Below are positions 52,602-62,220 of a DNA stretch of 64,000 nt, in pieces. The position numbers were made by a program, and so were the translations under genes. Source of the DNA: Palsa-1392 sp963819975. Its GTDB lineage: Bacteria > Verrucomicrobiota > Verrucomicrobiia > Chthoniobacterales > UBA10450. The stretch lies in contig CAWFYE010000009.1 of NCBI GenBank assembly GCA_963819975.1, positions 1 through 64,000 on the forward strand. The letters run 5' to 3'. The notes below the pieces were generated by a model that had not been told where the DNA came from, made no database searches, and worked only from the letters and a program-made list of their open reading frames with translations. Numbering within the stretch: position 1 is the stretch's first letter; each line of letters opens with the position of its first letter.

Positions 52602-53738
52602 ATGGCGGAGCACGATTCCCAATGGCGAGCCGAGACGATGGCGGTCCACGCCGGCCGCGGTGTCGATCCAGTCAGCGGCGCGGTGGTTGAGCCAATTCAT
52701 CTCTCGACGACTTTCCAGCGCGCCGAGGACGGAAGCTTCCCGGGGTTTGATTACACTCGAACCGACAACCCCAATCGCGCCGCCTTGGAAAAAGCGCTCG
52801 CTCGCATCGAAGGCGGTGCGGTCAGCGCCGCTTTTGCCTCCGGCGTCGCGGCGGCGATGAGTATTTTCCAGACACTTTCGCCTAACGATCACGTGATCGC
52901 CCCGCTCGATGCCTACTATGGCATCCAGCGCGTCCTGCGCGATCTTTTCACGCGCTGGCAACTGGCGGTCGATCTCGTCGACATGACGGATCTCGACGCG
53001 GTGAAAAAAGCCGTCCGGAAGGAGACCCGACTCATCTGGGTTGAGACGCCCTCGAATCCGACAACCAAGCTTACCGATCTCGCCGCGGTCGCCGAGATCG
53101 CGCACACTGCCGGCGCGCTCCTCGCCTGCGATAACACCTGGTCGCCCATCATTCAGCGCCCCCTCGATCTCGGGGCTGATCTGGTCATGCACTCGACGAC
53201 AAAATATGTGGGCGGCCACAGCGACGTCCTCGGCGGCGCGATCGTCTCGCTGCGTGACGACGAATTTTTTCAACGTCTGCGCGAAGTCCAGGGCGTCGGC
53301 GGGGCGGTACCCGCGCCCTTCGATTGCTGGCTCGTCCATCGCGGAATCCAAACGCTTCCCTGGCGGATGCGTGCGCACTGCGAAAACGCTTTCCGCGTCG
53401 CGCAATTCCTCGAATCGCATCCGCAAATCGCACGCGTCCATTATCCTGGTCTGGCCTCGCATCCCCAGCATGAACTTGCCCGCCGGCAAATGAGCTTGTT
53501 CGGCGGAATGGTCTCGTGCGAAACAAAGGGCGATCGCGCCCGGGCGATGGCCCTGCCTAACAAGACGCGGATTTTCACTCGCGCCACGAGCCTTGGCGGT
53601 GTGGAAAGCCTGATCGAGCACCGGCAATCGATCGAAGGTCCGGAGACCCGCACCCCGGAGACGCTCCTCCGTCTCTCGATCGGCCTCGAGCATGCGGACG
53701 ATCTCATCGCCGATCTCGATCACGCCCTGGCAGTGTAG
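52602..53738 (+). CDS. Cystathionine gamma-synthase/gamma-lyase family PLP enzyme
   Basis: A 378-residue enzyme of the Cys/Met metabolism family. Start region ETMAVHAGRGVDPVSGAVV and PIHLSTTFQR, the Tyr/Arg site in YTRTDNPNRAALE, PLP lysine in MHSTTKYVGGHSDVLGGAIV, and C-terminal SLGGVESLIEHR. Whether it acts as synthase (MetB), lyase or O-acylhomoserine sulfhydrylase cannot be decided from these motifs. The motif CCTAACGA at 52881 encodes Pro-Asn-Asp. Confidence 0.92.
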   Translation: MAEHDSQWRAETMAVHAGRGVDPVSGAVVEPIHLSTTFQRAEDGSFPGFDYTRTDNPNRAALEKALARIEGGAVSAAFASGVAAAMSIFQTLSPNDHVIAPLDAYYGIQRVLRDLFTRWQLAVDLVDMTDLDAVKKAVRKETRLIWVETPSNPTTKLTDLAAVAEIAHTAGALLACDNTWSPIIQRPLDLGADLVMHSTTKYVGGHSDVLGGAIVSLRDDEFFQRLREVQGVGGAVPAPFDCWLVHRGIQTLPWRMRAHCENAFRVAQFLESHPQIARVHYPGLASHPQHELARRQMSLFGGMVSCETKGDRARAMALPNKTRIFTRATSLGGVESLIEHRQSIEGPETRTPETLLRLSIGLEHADDLIADLDHALAV

Positions 53739-53806
53739 CGCCGCCCGTCTCGGGCGCGGGAACGGGTCTCTCTGCAAAATCCAAGAACCAAACTCCGCTG
53801 GGACAT

Positions 53807-53823
53807 GCGCCCGACACGGGCGC
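53807..53823. terminator. Hairpin between convergent genes (no T run)
   Basis: GCGCCCG-ACA-CGGGCGC is a perfect 7-base-pair stem with an ACA loop, 68 bases after the PLP enzyme gene and abutting the end of the convergent murJ. Same stem length and loop as the hairpin at 18509-18525. Termination is inferred from position. Confidence 0.4.
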
Positions 53824-53825
53824 CG

Positions 53826-55439
53826 CTACAATTTCAGCTTCCGTCGCGCGATCACGACCACGTCCTGCACCTCGGCTACGCGCAACAGGAACGCCGTCCC
53901 GAAAAAAGCAGCTGCCCCCACTCCGATTGTCAGCGCCATTTCCACGACCAACTTCCACTGCGACTCCCGCGTCGCCGCCCCCATGAAGAAATGATCCGAG
54001 AACAGACAAACTCCCGCCAGGACCGCGCCGGCGAGAGCGATCTTGCCTAGCGTCGTCAGCATCGTGCCCGTTTCCAGCCGGCCGGTGTGGTGGCGCATCA
54101 TTCCATAGAGAAGAAGAAAATTCGTGATCGCAACGAAGCTCGTCGAGAGGGCGAGGCCGCGATGCCCAAGCCCGAGGTGAAAAGTGAAGAGCCAGTTCAG
54201 CCCGAAGTTTACGCCGATCGAGCTCAGACTAACGACCATCGGCAGATGCCGTTTATCGAGCGCGTAGAAGGCCGGCGCGAGCACCTTCACTCCCGCATAA
54301 CCCGCCAGCCCGATCGCATAAAACCGGAGGGCCGCCGCGGTCTGGATGGTCGACGCCGCGGTGAAACGCCCGTGCTGGTAAATCAGCGCGATGATCGGCT
54401 CCGCCAAAATGATGAGCCCGATCGCGGAGGGAATCGTGAGCAACATCACCAGCCGCATCGCATGCGCGAGTGCGCCGCGAAATTCGCGCGTGTTACCGAG
54501 GGCCGCGCTGCGCGACACGAGTGGCAGGGTGACGGTCGCGACCGCCACCCCAAAAACTCCAAGCGGCAATTGCATGAGGCGAAAAGCGATGTTCAACCAG
54601 GTGATGGGGCCGTTCCCTAACGTCGAGGCGAACCCGCTGTTCACCGCCACATTCACCTGCACGGCGCTGGCCGCGATCGTAGCCGGCCCCATCAGCGCAA
54701 GGATGGTGCGCACGCCCGGATCTCTCCAATTGAAGTCAAGCCGGAATCGAAATCCGGCGCCGGAAGCGGACGGAAGTTGCACCAGCAACTGCAGGAGACC
54801 GCCGAGCAAAGTGCCGAGCGCGAGCCCGACGAGACCCCGCTCGCCGAAATGGGGATGCCGCCAATCAGGCTGTGGATCGAGCCAGTAACAAAGCGCCACT
54901 CCGCCGACGATCGAGCCGATATTGAAAAAGCTCGAAGCCATCGCCGGGACCCCGAAGATATGCTTCGCGTTCAGCATCCCCATGACGAGCGCGGCGAGCG
55001 AAACCATGAGGATGAAGGGGAACATTATCCGCGTCAGCATGATCGTTAGATCGGCCTTCTCGGCGGGAAACCCGGGTGCCAGAATTCCGATCACAAATGG
55101 CGCAAAAAGAATCCCGAGGAGCGTGAGCGCGCTCATGAACACGAGCGTCAGCGTCGCCACCTTGCTCGCCAGTCGCCAGGCGGATTGATCGCCCTCGGTC
55201 GCAATCCGGCGCGAGAAAGTCGTTACGAACGCAGTCGAGAGTGCACCTTCGGCAAACAAATCGCGCAACATGTTCGGCGCGCGGAAGGCGGTCAGGAAGG
55301 CGTCCATGTTCTTGGAAGCGCCAAAAAGAGCCGCGATCACCATCTCGCGAATCAATCCGAGGATTCGGCTGCACAGGACGGCCAGCCCGACGATGCTCGT
55401 CGCCTTCGTGCTAACTCGTTTGTCTCCCCCTTCAGGCAT
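53826..55439 (-). CDS. murJ: Lipid II flippase MurJ
   Basis: A 537-residue inner-membrane protein with about 14 helices. Signature stretches: ILGLIREMVIAALFGASKNMDAFLTAFRAPNMLRDLFAEGALSTAF near the start (the Arg/Asp-lined cavity region) and the MOP-type repeat after LMLLTIPSAIGLIIL. It flips lipid II for peptidoglycan synthesis. Length is normal for MurJ. Start MPEGGDKRVSTKATSIV; a Val/GTG start a few codons later would also work. Confidence 0.95.
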   Translation of the reverse strand: MPEGGDKRVSTKATSIVGLAVLCSRILGLIREMVIAALFGASKNMDAFLTAFRAPNMLRDLFAEGALSTAFVTTFSRRIATEGDQSAWRLASKVATLTLVFMSALTLLGILFAPFVIGILAPGFPAEKADLTIMLTRIMFPFILMVSLAALVMGMLNAKHIFGVPAMASSFFNIGSIVGGVALCYWLDPQPDWRHPHFGERGLVGLALGTLLGGLLQLLVQLPSASGAGFRFRLDFNWRDPGVRTILALMGPATIAASAVQVNVAVNSGFASTLGNGPITWLNIAFRLMQLPLGVFGVAVATVTLPLVSRSAALGNTREFRGALAHAMRLVMLLTIPSAIGLIILAEPIIALIYQHGRFTAASTIQTAAALRFYAIGLAGYAGVKVLAPAFYALDKRHLPMVVSLSSIGVNFGLNWLFTFHLGLGHRGLALSTSFVAITNFLLLYGMMRHHTGRLETGTMLTTLGKIALAGAVLAGVCLFSDHFFMGAATRESQWKLVVEMALTIGVGAAAFFGTAFLLRVAEVQDVVVIARRKLKL

Positions 55440-55530
55440 GGGCTAGAAAGAACAGCGGCCGCTACTTTGTGAAAGGAGAAAATTGCCCGCTGGCCGCTCC
55501 ACCAGCCGGGAGCGCCGGCTAACGACGGAT

Positions 55531-57813
55531 CTACCTAGACCCGGTTTGATCCTGGTGGTCGAGGTTCAGATCGTAGATTTCCACCAATGCCACGCCAGCT
55601 GAATCCCCCGCTCCACGGACGATGGCGGTGTAACTGCCCGGAATCAGCGCAAACACCAGCGCAGCGTCCCGATCGTCATTCGGGGCGAGACCGCTTCCGG
55701 AAATCGACTCTTCCTGCTCGTCGCGCCAGTTGTCGTTGGACGCCAGAAGTGCGCCCGAGCCATCACGCAGCTCGAGCGTTGGATCGAGCAGCGGGTTGGG
55801 AACATGGAGCACATCCAAGTCGGGTCCGATAGCCCGGATCAACACACTCTGCCCGACATCACCACGTACGATCAGGCCGCCAATCAGGAGATTGTCGTCT
55901 GCGCCAACGAGGCCGCGCGCGGAGATATTGACCAGGTGCCCCGATGGTGGCTGGGCAAAGGGGTGAAGGGGCAGAGGATCAAGATCGTAGACCTCAACCA
56001 CGCCAACGCCAGTGCTCTCGTCCGCGCCTCGAACTTGGACCGTGTAGCTGCCGTCCGGCAAGTCTGCGATGAGCGCGGCTTCGGCATCCAAAACAGGCGC
56101 GGCGCCCGTGGCCACGATCTCCGCTTCCTGATCGGTCCGCCAGTTGTCATTCGCCGCAATGACCGCTCCGCACGCATCGTGCAGCTCCAGGGTCGGGTTG
56201 GCCAACCGCCCCGGCAGCAATTCCCCTAACGAATGGCCGAGCCCACGCAGCAGCACTTTTTTCCTGAAATCGAGCGGACCATCAGGAGGAGGCTGATGCA
56301 CTATGAAGCCAGCGATCAAAACATCATCGTTGGTGCCGACCTGGCCGCGCGCGGAAATATTGGCCAGTTGAACGCCGAAATCCGCCGGGTATTCCGACGT
56401 GTTGCCCGCCTCATCGGTCGCCGTCGCGGTGATGATTAAGTCAGGAGGTAACGGGGGGAAGTCGAACTCGAAATAGGCGAGACCCGCCGCGTTGGTCGTA
56501 ATGGTTTCGGAATCCAAGAATCCGCTCTCGTTGGCGCGCAGGCCTCCGGTAAAGAACTGGATGATAAAATTCGTCGCGGGCATGCTGTTGAGTCCGCCCC
56601 GTACCGTCGTGCGGTCCTGGAGGAACGACGTCGAAGTGATGATCGGATGATTTTGCAGTTCGTTAGGCCCGGTGTCGCCATCCCCGAGATCATTCCTGGT
56701 GCCAAACTCGAGCTCGCCGTCGGCACTCAAGTCGATCTTCGCACCGGGAGCAGAGATACTGTTTGAAAGGATGGAGTTTTCCATCGCGGGATTATCGGTG
56801 TCCATCCAGACCCGCACTCCCCTCGGGTTGAACCAAATCCGATTTCCTGCGCCGGGCTCTAACCCTCCGACCAGATTCTGTGAGCCGCTAATGGACACGC
56901 CAATATCAAAGTTGCCCAAGTCTGCGATACCCCAGGCATCTGTCCCGATCAGATTCCCTTCCACCACGTTCTCCGTTCCCAACGAAGTGAGGACAATTCC
57001 GATGTCATTTCCCGAGATTAGGTTGGCGGCCTCCATCTGAAGGCCGCCGATTTGCGTGCCGCTACCGTCGACCACCAGTGCAACTACGTTGCTCATCTTG
57101 ATGGTCCCGCTTGGATCCGTTCCAAGATAGTTACCTTGGATCACATTGCCGGTGGATCCGACCTCGATCCCGTCTCTTAGGTTATTCGCAATTACATTGC
57201 GTTGCGCGGGCAGCGTACCACCCACGCTGTTATTTGATGAAGAGATGCTCACCCCAATCAAGTTCGCACCAGATTGTAGTTCATCGGGATCCAGCCCAAT
57301 AAAGTTGCCTTCGATGAAGTTTCCACCCTTCTCCTTCAAGATGATGGCTGTCCCAGTAAAGAGGGTTTCGAGAATGAAAGGAAAACCCGTGAGTGCCAAA
57401 CCGCGAATAACAGAATTACCCGCACTTATGATTAATCCGTGGTGCGGGGGATCGCCCATATAGGTTCCATCGATTCGAACTAAAACACATGCATCATCGC
57501 CCGTGCTCAGAGTATTGGCCGCCGCACCTGGTTGCGTGTAGCCGTCGATCGTCACCGGATCGGTGATTTCCGGCAGACCGTGCTCTCCCACTGAAATCGT
57601 CTGCACGCCCTCACCCGGGATATTAAAAGCGATCGTATCCGCACCTGCATTCGCATTCGCAGCCATAATTGCTTCGAAGAGAGAGCCGGGGCCGACAGAG
57701 TCTGCAGTCGTGACCGTGAAAGTATTGGCCTGACCCGCGGCGCCGCAGCAAAGGCACATTCCTGCCGCGAGGAGGATCTGGGTAGCGGGACGCACGGGAT
57801 TAGGTTGACCCAA
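55531..57813 (-). CDS. Secreted parallel beta-helix protein with two C-terminal NISARG repeats
   Basis: A 760-residue exported protein. Signal peptide ILLAAGMCLCCGAAGQA, then TFTVTTADSVGPGSLFEAI, a stretch typical of polymorphic/beta-helix surface proteins. Many short turns (NVIQGNYLGTDPSG, NLISGNDIGI, NVVEGNLIGTDAWG) indicate a right-handed parallel beta-helix from about residue 100 to 360. A linker with a Big-like strand region follows, then two ~115-residue domains (NISARGQVGTNDDVLIAGFI and NISARGLVGADDNLLIGGLI) of the same kind as in the PD40 proteins at 43905 and 46865. Likely a surface polysaccharide-binding or adhesive protein. Confidence 0.85.
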   Translation of the reverse strand: MGQPNPVRPATQILLAAGMCLCCGAAGQANTFTVTTADSVGPGSLFEAIMAANANAGADTIAFNIPGEGVQTISVGEHGLPEITDPVTIDGYTQPGAAANTLSTGDDACVLVRIDGTYMGDPPHHGLIISAGNSVIRGLALTGFPFILETLFTGTAIILKEKGGNFIEGNFIGLDPDELQSGANLIGVSISSSNNSVGGTLPAQRNVIANNLRDGIEVGSTGNVIQGNYLGTDPSGTIKMSNVVALVVDGSGTQIGGLQMEAANLISGNDIGIVLTSLGTENVVEGNLIGTDAWGIADLGNFDIGVSISGSQNLVGGLEPGAGNRIWFNPRGVRVWMDTDNPAMENSILSNSISAPGAKIDLSADGELEFGTRNDLGDGDTGPNELQNHPIITSTSFLQDRTTVRGGLNSMPATNFIIQFFTGGLRANESGFLDSETITTNAAGLAYFEFDFPPLPPDLIITATATDEAGNTSEYPADFGVQLANISARGQVGTNDDVLIAGFIVHQPPPDGPLDFRKKVLLRGLGHSLGELLPGRLANPTLELHDACGAVIAANDNWRTDQEAEIVATGAAPVLDAEAALIADLPDGSYTVQVRGADESTGVGVVEVYDLDPLPLHPFAQPPSGHLVNISARGLVGADDNLLIGGLIVRGDVGQSVLIRAIGPDLDVLHVPNPLLDPTLELRDGSGALLASNDNWRDEQEESISGSGLAPNDDRDAALVFALIPGSYTAIVRGAGDSAGVALVEIYDLNLDHQDQTGSR

Positions 57814-57837
57814 AAAGGGAAGGAGGAAAAGAAAAGT

Positions 57838-60327
57838 TCAGGTTCGTTCCGGCGCAAGGAAGCGCTGGTAGATAAACGAGGCCGCGATTAGGATGACGGC
57901 GACACCGACAAAAGCACCGATCCGGTAAAGCTCGTTCAGGTCGCTCAGGTCGTGCAGGAACAGTTTCGCCAGCGTGATCCCGAGCAGACCGACGCCTGCA
58001 TATCGAGCGGCCTTCTGCTTGATCCGCATCCCAACGATGATGAGCCCGAGCGCGAAGAGCGCCCAGGCGATCGAGTAGGTCATGTCGCGCGCGAAATTCC
58101 CCGAGAAAGAAAAGGTCAGGGTCGGGCCGATCGAAAAATAATCGGCGATCTCGATGTTGAGGAGAAGGAAGACGAGGAGCGCGCCTAACGAACCGAGAAA
58201 GGCGGGGGCGAGTCGTTCGCCGATGGTCGGCCGCGGATTTCCGAAAATCCGCGCGCCCGCCAGCAGGCAGAGGCTGGTTATGCCGTAGGCGTAAAGATAC
58301 CAGTTCCAGATCCGGGTTCCGCTGCGCTTGTGATATTCGAAGACGGCCGGGTTGAGCGCGAGCCGGGCAAAGGCAGCGGCGAGGAGCGCGACTGCCACCA
58401 GCCGCAACCCGCGGTGCGGCAGACGGCCGAAGAGCCAAAGAAGAGCGACGCCTTCCAGCGCCCAGCCGAGGGTGATCCATTCGCGGTCGAATTGGAGCGG
58501 AAAAATGAAACTAACGAAAAAGAGGAGTGCCCCACCCTGCCAGGCGAGCCGGGAATCGCCGGTCGCGGGATTGGCCCGGTAGAGTTTCAAGAGCGCCCCG
58601 ACGGCGACCGCGGCCGGAATGACGAAGATTGCTGGCAGCAATCCCATCCAGTGGTTAGGAAAAGCAATCGTGATCGCGCAATAGGCGAGCCAGGATTGAA
58701 GCGCCTGAGCGAGCGCGCTGATCGCCCACGACCAGGCTTTCTCTTTTTCGGCCGAGCAAAACGGGAAGGCGACAAAGAGTAGGAGAAAGAGCCCATAGAA
58801 AGCGAGCACCGGGATGGCCTCCGCGTTGGAGAAGCGCACTCCTTGCCAGGTCAGTTCGACGAGGGCGACGCCCACGAGAGCGGCGAGGGCCAGCCAATCC
58901 GCCCGCCTAACGATCGCGGCAGCGAGCAGAATGAGCGCGAGGAGAAGCGCAACGCCAAGGATCGGCGTCGGGTTCCAAAACTCGACCCGTCCGATCAGAA
59001 TTGTGAGCAGGATAAATGGCGTGATCGTTCCCGAGGCAGTGAACGGCAGCAAACCCGGTCGCCAGGCGGAGGCGGGCGTTGTCGCCGCATGCAGCAACGC
59101 GAAGACGACGATTACCACAAGCGAAGCGACCAGTGGGGTTTCGGGCGCGAAAAGCGCGATCCATTGCGCCACAAGCGCGAAAGTTAGAACGCCGGCGCCC
59201 ACGGATGTCGCGCGATGCACCCGGCCGAGAACGGGAAGCGCGAGCAGGCCGACATCCGCCACAAAGACGAAGCTGAAAAAATAGAACGGCTGCCGCGCGA
59301 GGATGGGAAAAGCGCCGAGATAAAAACAGAAGGCAAGCGCAGCAAAGCTGGTCACCTGGCTGGCCGCGGAAAGCCACACGTCAGGCTCGCGCTTTCGCGG
59401 GGAGAAGAAGAGCGCGAGAAAGAGCGCCTCGAAACCAAGAAATATCCAGAGGGCGCGGCCGCCTTTGTTGGCGGCAAAGAATTCCGCCGCCCAACCGACC
59501 TGAGTCAGCGCCGTCCCGACCGCGGCGAGCAGGACCAGGTAGAACCAGCGTTTCCGCAAGGCGACGGCAGCGACGCCGAGATCGAGCAGCGCGACATAGA
59601 GAAAAAGAGCGGGTGCGGTATCCACTCCGCTGCGCAGAAGCACTGGAGTGAGAAAACCGCCTAACAATCCCAGAATGACGATGACCTGCGCACTCAGATT
59701 CACTGCGAGGAGGAACGAGAAAAGCGTCACGGCCGACATCGCGAAAAAAGCGGTCGTGAGGGAAATGAGGCCGTAGAAGGAATGCGCCGCGAAGAGGTCG
59801 GCGTAGAGAATCACAATCCCGGTTGCGCAGAGACTTTGCGCCGTGATCCGATAACGACCGCGCGCCAGCCACCAGCCGAGGGCGACCAAAGCCGCCGCGA
59901 TCGCCACGCCGATCGTGATCCGTGTGAGCGGAGTGATGAGATTGTTTTCGAACGAATATTTGACCAGGAAAACGACGCCAAGAAATAGCGCGAGCCCGCC
60001 CAGCCAGGCGAACAATTTTACCCCCATGAACGCCTCCCAGTTAAAAGGAGTCGGAGCGGGCGGAGGTGGCGTTGTGATCGGCAGCGGAGGAGGCTTGAGC
60101 GGCGGCGGTTCGACGGTCGGCACCTTGGCGAGCAATGGCGACGGCGGTATCGCAACCTTTTGCGGTACCGGAATTGGCGGCGGCTCAGCCGGTCGCGCCG
60201 TGCGCTCGAGCACGGCGATCCGTTCCGTCAATGCGTCGACCAGCTGCTGCAGCTTGTTCAGCCGAACGAACACGCCGACCAAGACGACCAACGCGAGGGT
60301 TGTGAGCAAAAAGAGACCGGGAAGCAT
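57838..60327 (-). CDS. DUF2339 polytopic membrane protein
   Basis: An 829-residue protein with some 25 or more hydrophobic helices after a short coiled coil (LQQLVDALTERIAVLER) and a proline-rich linker (PPPLKPPPLP type). The motif WEAFMGVKLFAWLGGLALFLGVVFLVKY opens the membrane part and identifies DUF2339. Function unknown; similar proteins occur singly in many Gram-negative genomes and are sometimes linked to envelope stress. The start follows a CCTAACGA motif at 60336. Confidence 0.88.
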   Translation of the reverse strand: MLPGLFLLTTLALVVLVGVFVRLNKLQQLVDALTERIAVLERTARPAEPPPIPVPQKVAIPPSPLLAKVPTVEPPPLKPPPLPITTPPPPAPTPFNWEAFMGVKLFAWLGGLALFLGVVFLVKYSFENNLITPLTRITIGVAIAAALVALGWWLARGRYRITAQSLCATGIVILYADLFAAHSFYGLISLTTAFFAMSAVTLFSFLLAVNLSAQVIVILGLLGGFLTPVLLRSGVDTAPALFLYVALLDLGVAAVALRKRWFYLVLLAAVGTALTQVGWAAEFFAANKGGRALWIFLGFEALFLALFFSPRKREPDVWLSAASQVTSFAALAFCFYLGAFPILARQPFYFFSFVFVADVGLLALPVLGRVHRATSVGAGVLTFALVAQWIALFAPETPLVASLVVIVVFALLHAATTPASAWRPGLLPFTASGTITPFILLTILIGRVEFWNPTPILGVALLLALILLAAAIVRRADWLALAALVGVALVELTWQGVRFSNAEAIPVLAFYGLFLLLFVAFPFCSAEKEKAWSWAISALAQALQSWLAYCAITIAFPNHWMGLLPAIFVIPAAVAVGALLKLYRANPATGDSRLAWQGGALLFFVSFIFPLQFDREWITLGWALEGVALLWLFGRLPHRGLRLVAVALLAAAFARLALNPAVFEYHKRSGTRIWNWYLYAYGITSLCLLAGARIFGNPRPTIGERLAPAFLGSLGALLVFLLLNIEIADYFSIGPTLTFSFSGNFARDMTYSIAWALFALGLIIVGMRIKQKAARYAGVGLLGITLAKLFLHDLSDLNELYRIGAFVGVAVILIAASFIYQRFLAPERT

Positions 60328-60350
60328 GAGGAGGGCCTAACGAGAAGCTT

Positions 60351-61106
60351 TCACAGCCCGGTCGGACGATCGAGGAATTCCCACGGCACGCCAAACTTTT
60401 CCCCCAGCTCAGCGGCGAGCGCCTTCACTCCAAAAGTCTCGGTCGCGTAATGTCCACCGAGAAAAAGATTGATCCCGAGTTCTTCCGCCGCGACGGCCGC
60501 CCAATGCGGCGCTTCGCCGGTGATGTATGTGTCAATCCCTTCCTTTGCCGCGGCGTAGATTTCGCCGCCGGCGCCGCCAGTCACGAGCCCGATTCGTTTG
60601 GTTTCCATCGGACCGGTGCCGATGCAGCGGACCAGTCCGCCTAACGAATCCTCAAGCCGGGAGAGCAATTCGTCGCGGCGCAACGAAGCCTCCGCCAGCA
60701 ACCCGGCTGGTTGGCCTTTCAGCTCAAGAAACGGCGTCGTCTCACCCAGGCCGAGCGCGCTGGCAAAGAGCGCGTTGTTACCGATCTTCGGGTGCAGGTC
60801 GAGAGGGAGATGGGCACTGTATAGTGCGAGATTGTTTTCGAGCGCGAGCTTGAGCGTGCGATAGAGCGCGCCGGTCACCGGCCGCAACCCGGGCCAGAAC
60901 AACCCATGGTGCACGATTAGAAAATCCACACCGTTTTCGATCGCCATTTGCATGGTACGCGCCGAGGCGTCGACGGCCGCGCCGATTTTTGTCACCTCGC
61001 CTGAATTCTCAATTTGGAGGCCATTCAGCGCGTTTTCGTAATCCTCGATCTCCGCGAGGTGAAGGTATCCATCGGTGAAGCGAACGATTTCAGTGAGCGC
61101 AGCCAT
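60351..61106 (-). CDS. Nif3-like dinuclear metal center protein
   Basis: A 251-residue protein of the NIF3/DUF34 family, which forms toroidal hexamers with two metals per subunit. Metal ligands are seen in FLIVHHGLFWPG (His-His), YSAHLPLDLHP (His/Asp) and HYATETFGVKAL (His, Glu). The GLVTGGAGGEIYAAAKEG stretch is typical. Role proposed as GTP cyclohydrolase-like or in metal handling. ATG 61106 (MAALTEIVRF) gives the family start; the frame is open 39 bases further. Confidence 0.92.
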   Translation of the reverse strand: MAALTEIVRFTDGYLHLAEIEDYENALNGLQIENSGEVTKIGAAVDASARTMQMAIENGVDFLIVHHGLFWPGLRPVTGALYRTLKLALENNLALYSAHLPLDLHPKIGNNALFASALGLGETTPFLELKGQPAGLLAEASLRRDELLSRLEDSLGGLVRCIGTGPMETKRIGLVTGGAGGEIYAAAKEGIDTYITGEAPHWAAVAAEELGINLFLGGHYATETFGVKALAAELGEKFGVPWEFLDRPTGL

Positions 61107-61173
61107 CTCGCTATCTTGCAGGTTCTGGGGAGATTTGAAGCGCAAAAAATTCGAGCATCAACCAGCGGCCTTT

Positions 61174-62118
61174 TCACGGAAGCGTCCACGGTTGGAAATA
61201 GTCGAGCAAGATGAGGCGGCCGGGAAGTTTTTCGCGCGCGTCGTCGCGCCGGATGCGCGGGAAATCGGTTAGCGGCCCGAAAGCAAATCCGCGATCGAGT
61301 GGACGAAAAAAATCATCCTGGTGGCTCGGCAAAACGAAGCGCGGGTGCAAACGCCGAACGGCCTCGGAGAACCGGACCCGCGAGTCCGGCAGGGCCACCC
61401 CGAGAATGGCGAGATCGACTGAACCGAGATCGTTAGGCGGAAGTTGCGCGGGAGTGCCGCCGGAATCGAGGTAGATGCGTTTACGGGCCGCTTCGATGAG
61501 AAAGGCGAGCGGCTCGCCGCAAACCCAGTCGCTTGCCCGGCGGGGTGGGTCGGTCCCTTTGCGCGTGCCGGGAAACGGAATGCCGATCGCAAAGACGCGA
61601 TCGTGCGTCGCCGGGAGGACGTAAATTTTCCACGGACCGATTCGCCTAACGTCTCCGGGGGCAACGGCGTCGCAGCGCGTAAGCGGCGCGCCGGCGGCGA
61701 TCGCCATATCGACCGCTGTCCGCGACGCGAGCAACCCCGCACCGGTCATTTGCATGATAGTGGGGGTATCGAACAGGTGATCGACATGGCCGTGCGTGGC
61801 CAGGATCGCTTCCGCGTGGGCGAAGAAAGCAGCGGCGTTTTCGATTCTCGTGATGTTCGGAGCGATCGGCGATCGAAAGATAAACGCGCCCAGGCCGACC
61901 CTGGAAAAATAAGGGTCGATCAGAAGGACGTGATTCCCCGTTTCAAAGCGATATCCATTCGTTCCGAGGTAGGTGACCCGAACCTTGCCTAACGATGCCC
62001 GGGAACCGGGCGGATCGGCTACCACCAGTTCGCGGTAACGCGCTAGTCCGCCATCCACCGGCTGGAGGCCACAGAGCCAAATCAGCAGCGCTTGAATAAT
62101 CGCGCCCTTGCCTCGCAT
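61174..62118 (-). CDS. Metallo-beta-lactamase-fold hydrolase (exported)
   Basis: A 314-residue protein with a signal-like N-terminus (GAIIQALLIWLCGLQPVDG). The UlaG/NAPE-PLD-type MBL fold is indicated by VTYLGTNGYRF and LLIDPYFSR, the metal motif THGHVDHLFD, later ILPATHDR-like LPATHDRVFAIGI and a final FVLPSHQDDFF. NAPE-PLD-like members hydrolyse N-acyl phosphoethanolamines; a lipid substrate is therefore conceivable but not shown. ATG 62118 chosen because the upstream frame overlaps the divergent gene. Confidence 0.87.
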   Translation of the reverse strand: MRGKGAIIQALLIWLCGLQPVDGGLARYRELVVADPPGSRASLGKVRVTYLGTNGYRFETGNHVLLIDPYFSRVGLGAFIFRSPIAPNITRIENAAAFFAHAEAILATHGHVDHLFDTPTIMQMTGAGLLASRTAVDMAIAAGAPLTRCDAVAPGDVRRIGPWKIYVLPATHDRVFAIGIPFPGTRKGTDPPRRASDWVCGEPLAFLIEAARKRIYLDSGGTPAQLPPNDLGSVDLAILGVALPDSRVRFSEAVRRLHPRFVLPSHQDDFFRPLDRGFAFGPLTDFPRIRRDDAREKLPGRLILLDYFQPWTLP

Positions 62119-62220
62119 GGCGCGATGGTTCCGCAAAAATAGGGCCGGGGCGAGCCCAGACTGCGCGCGAGCTTGACGAAGGCAGGCGCGCTGTTGACGA
62201 TAGCCAGCGGAGGAATTGTT

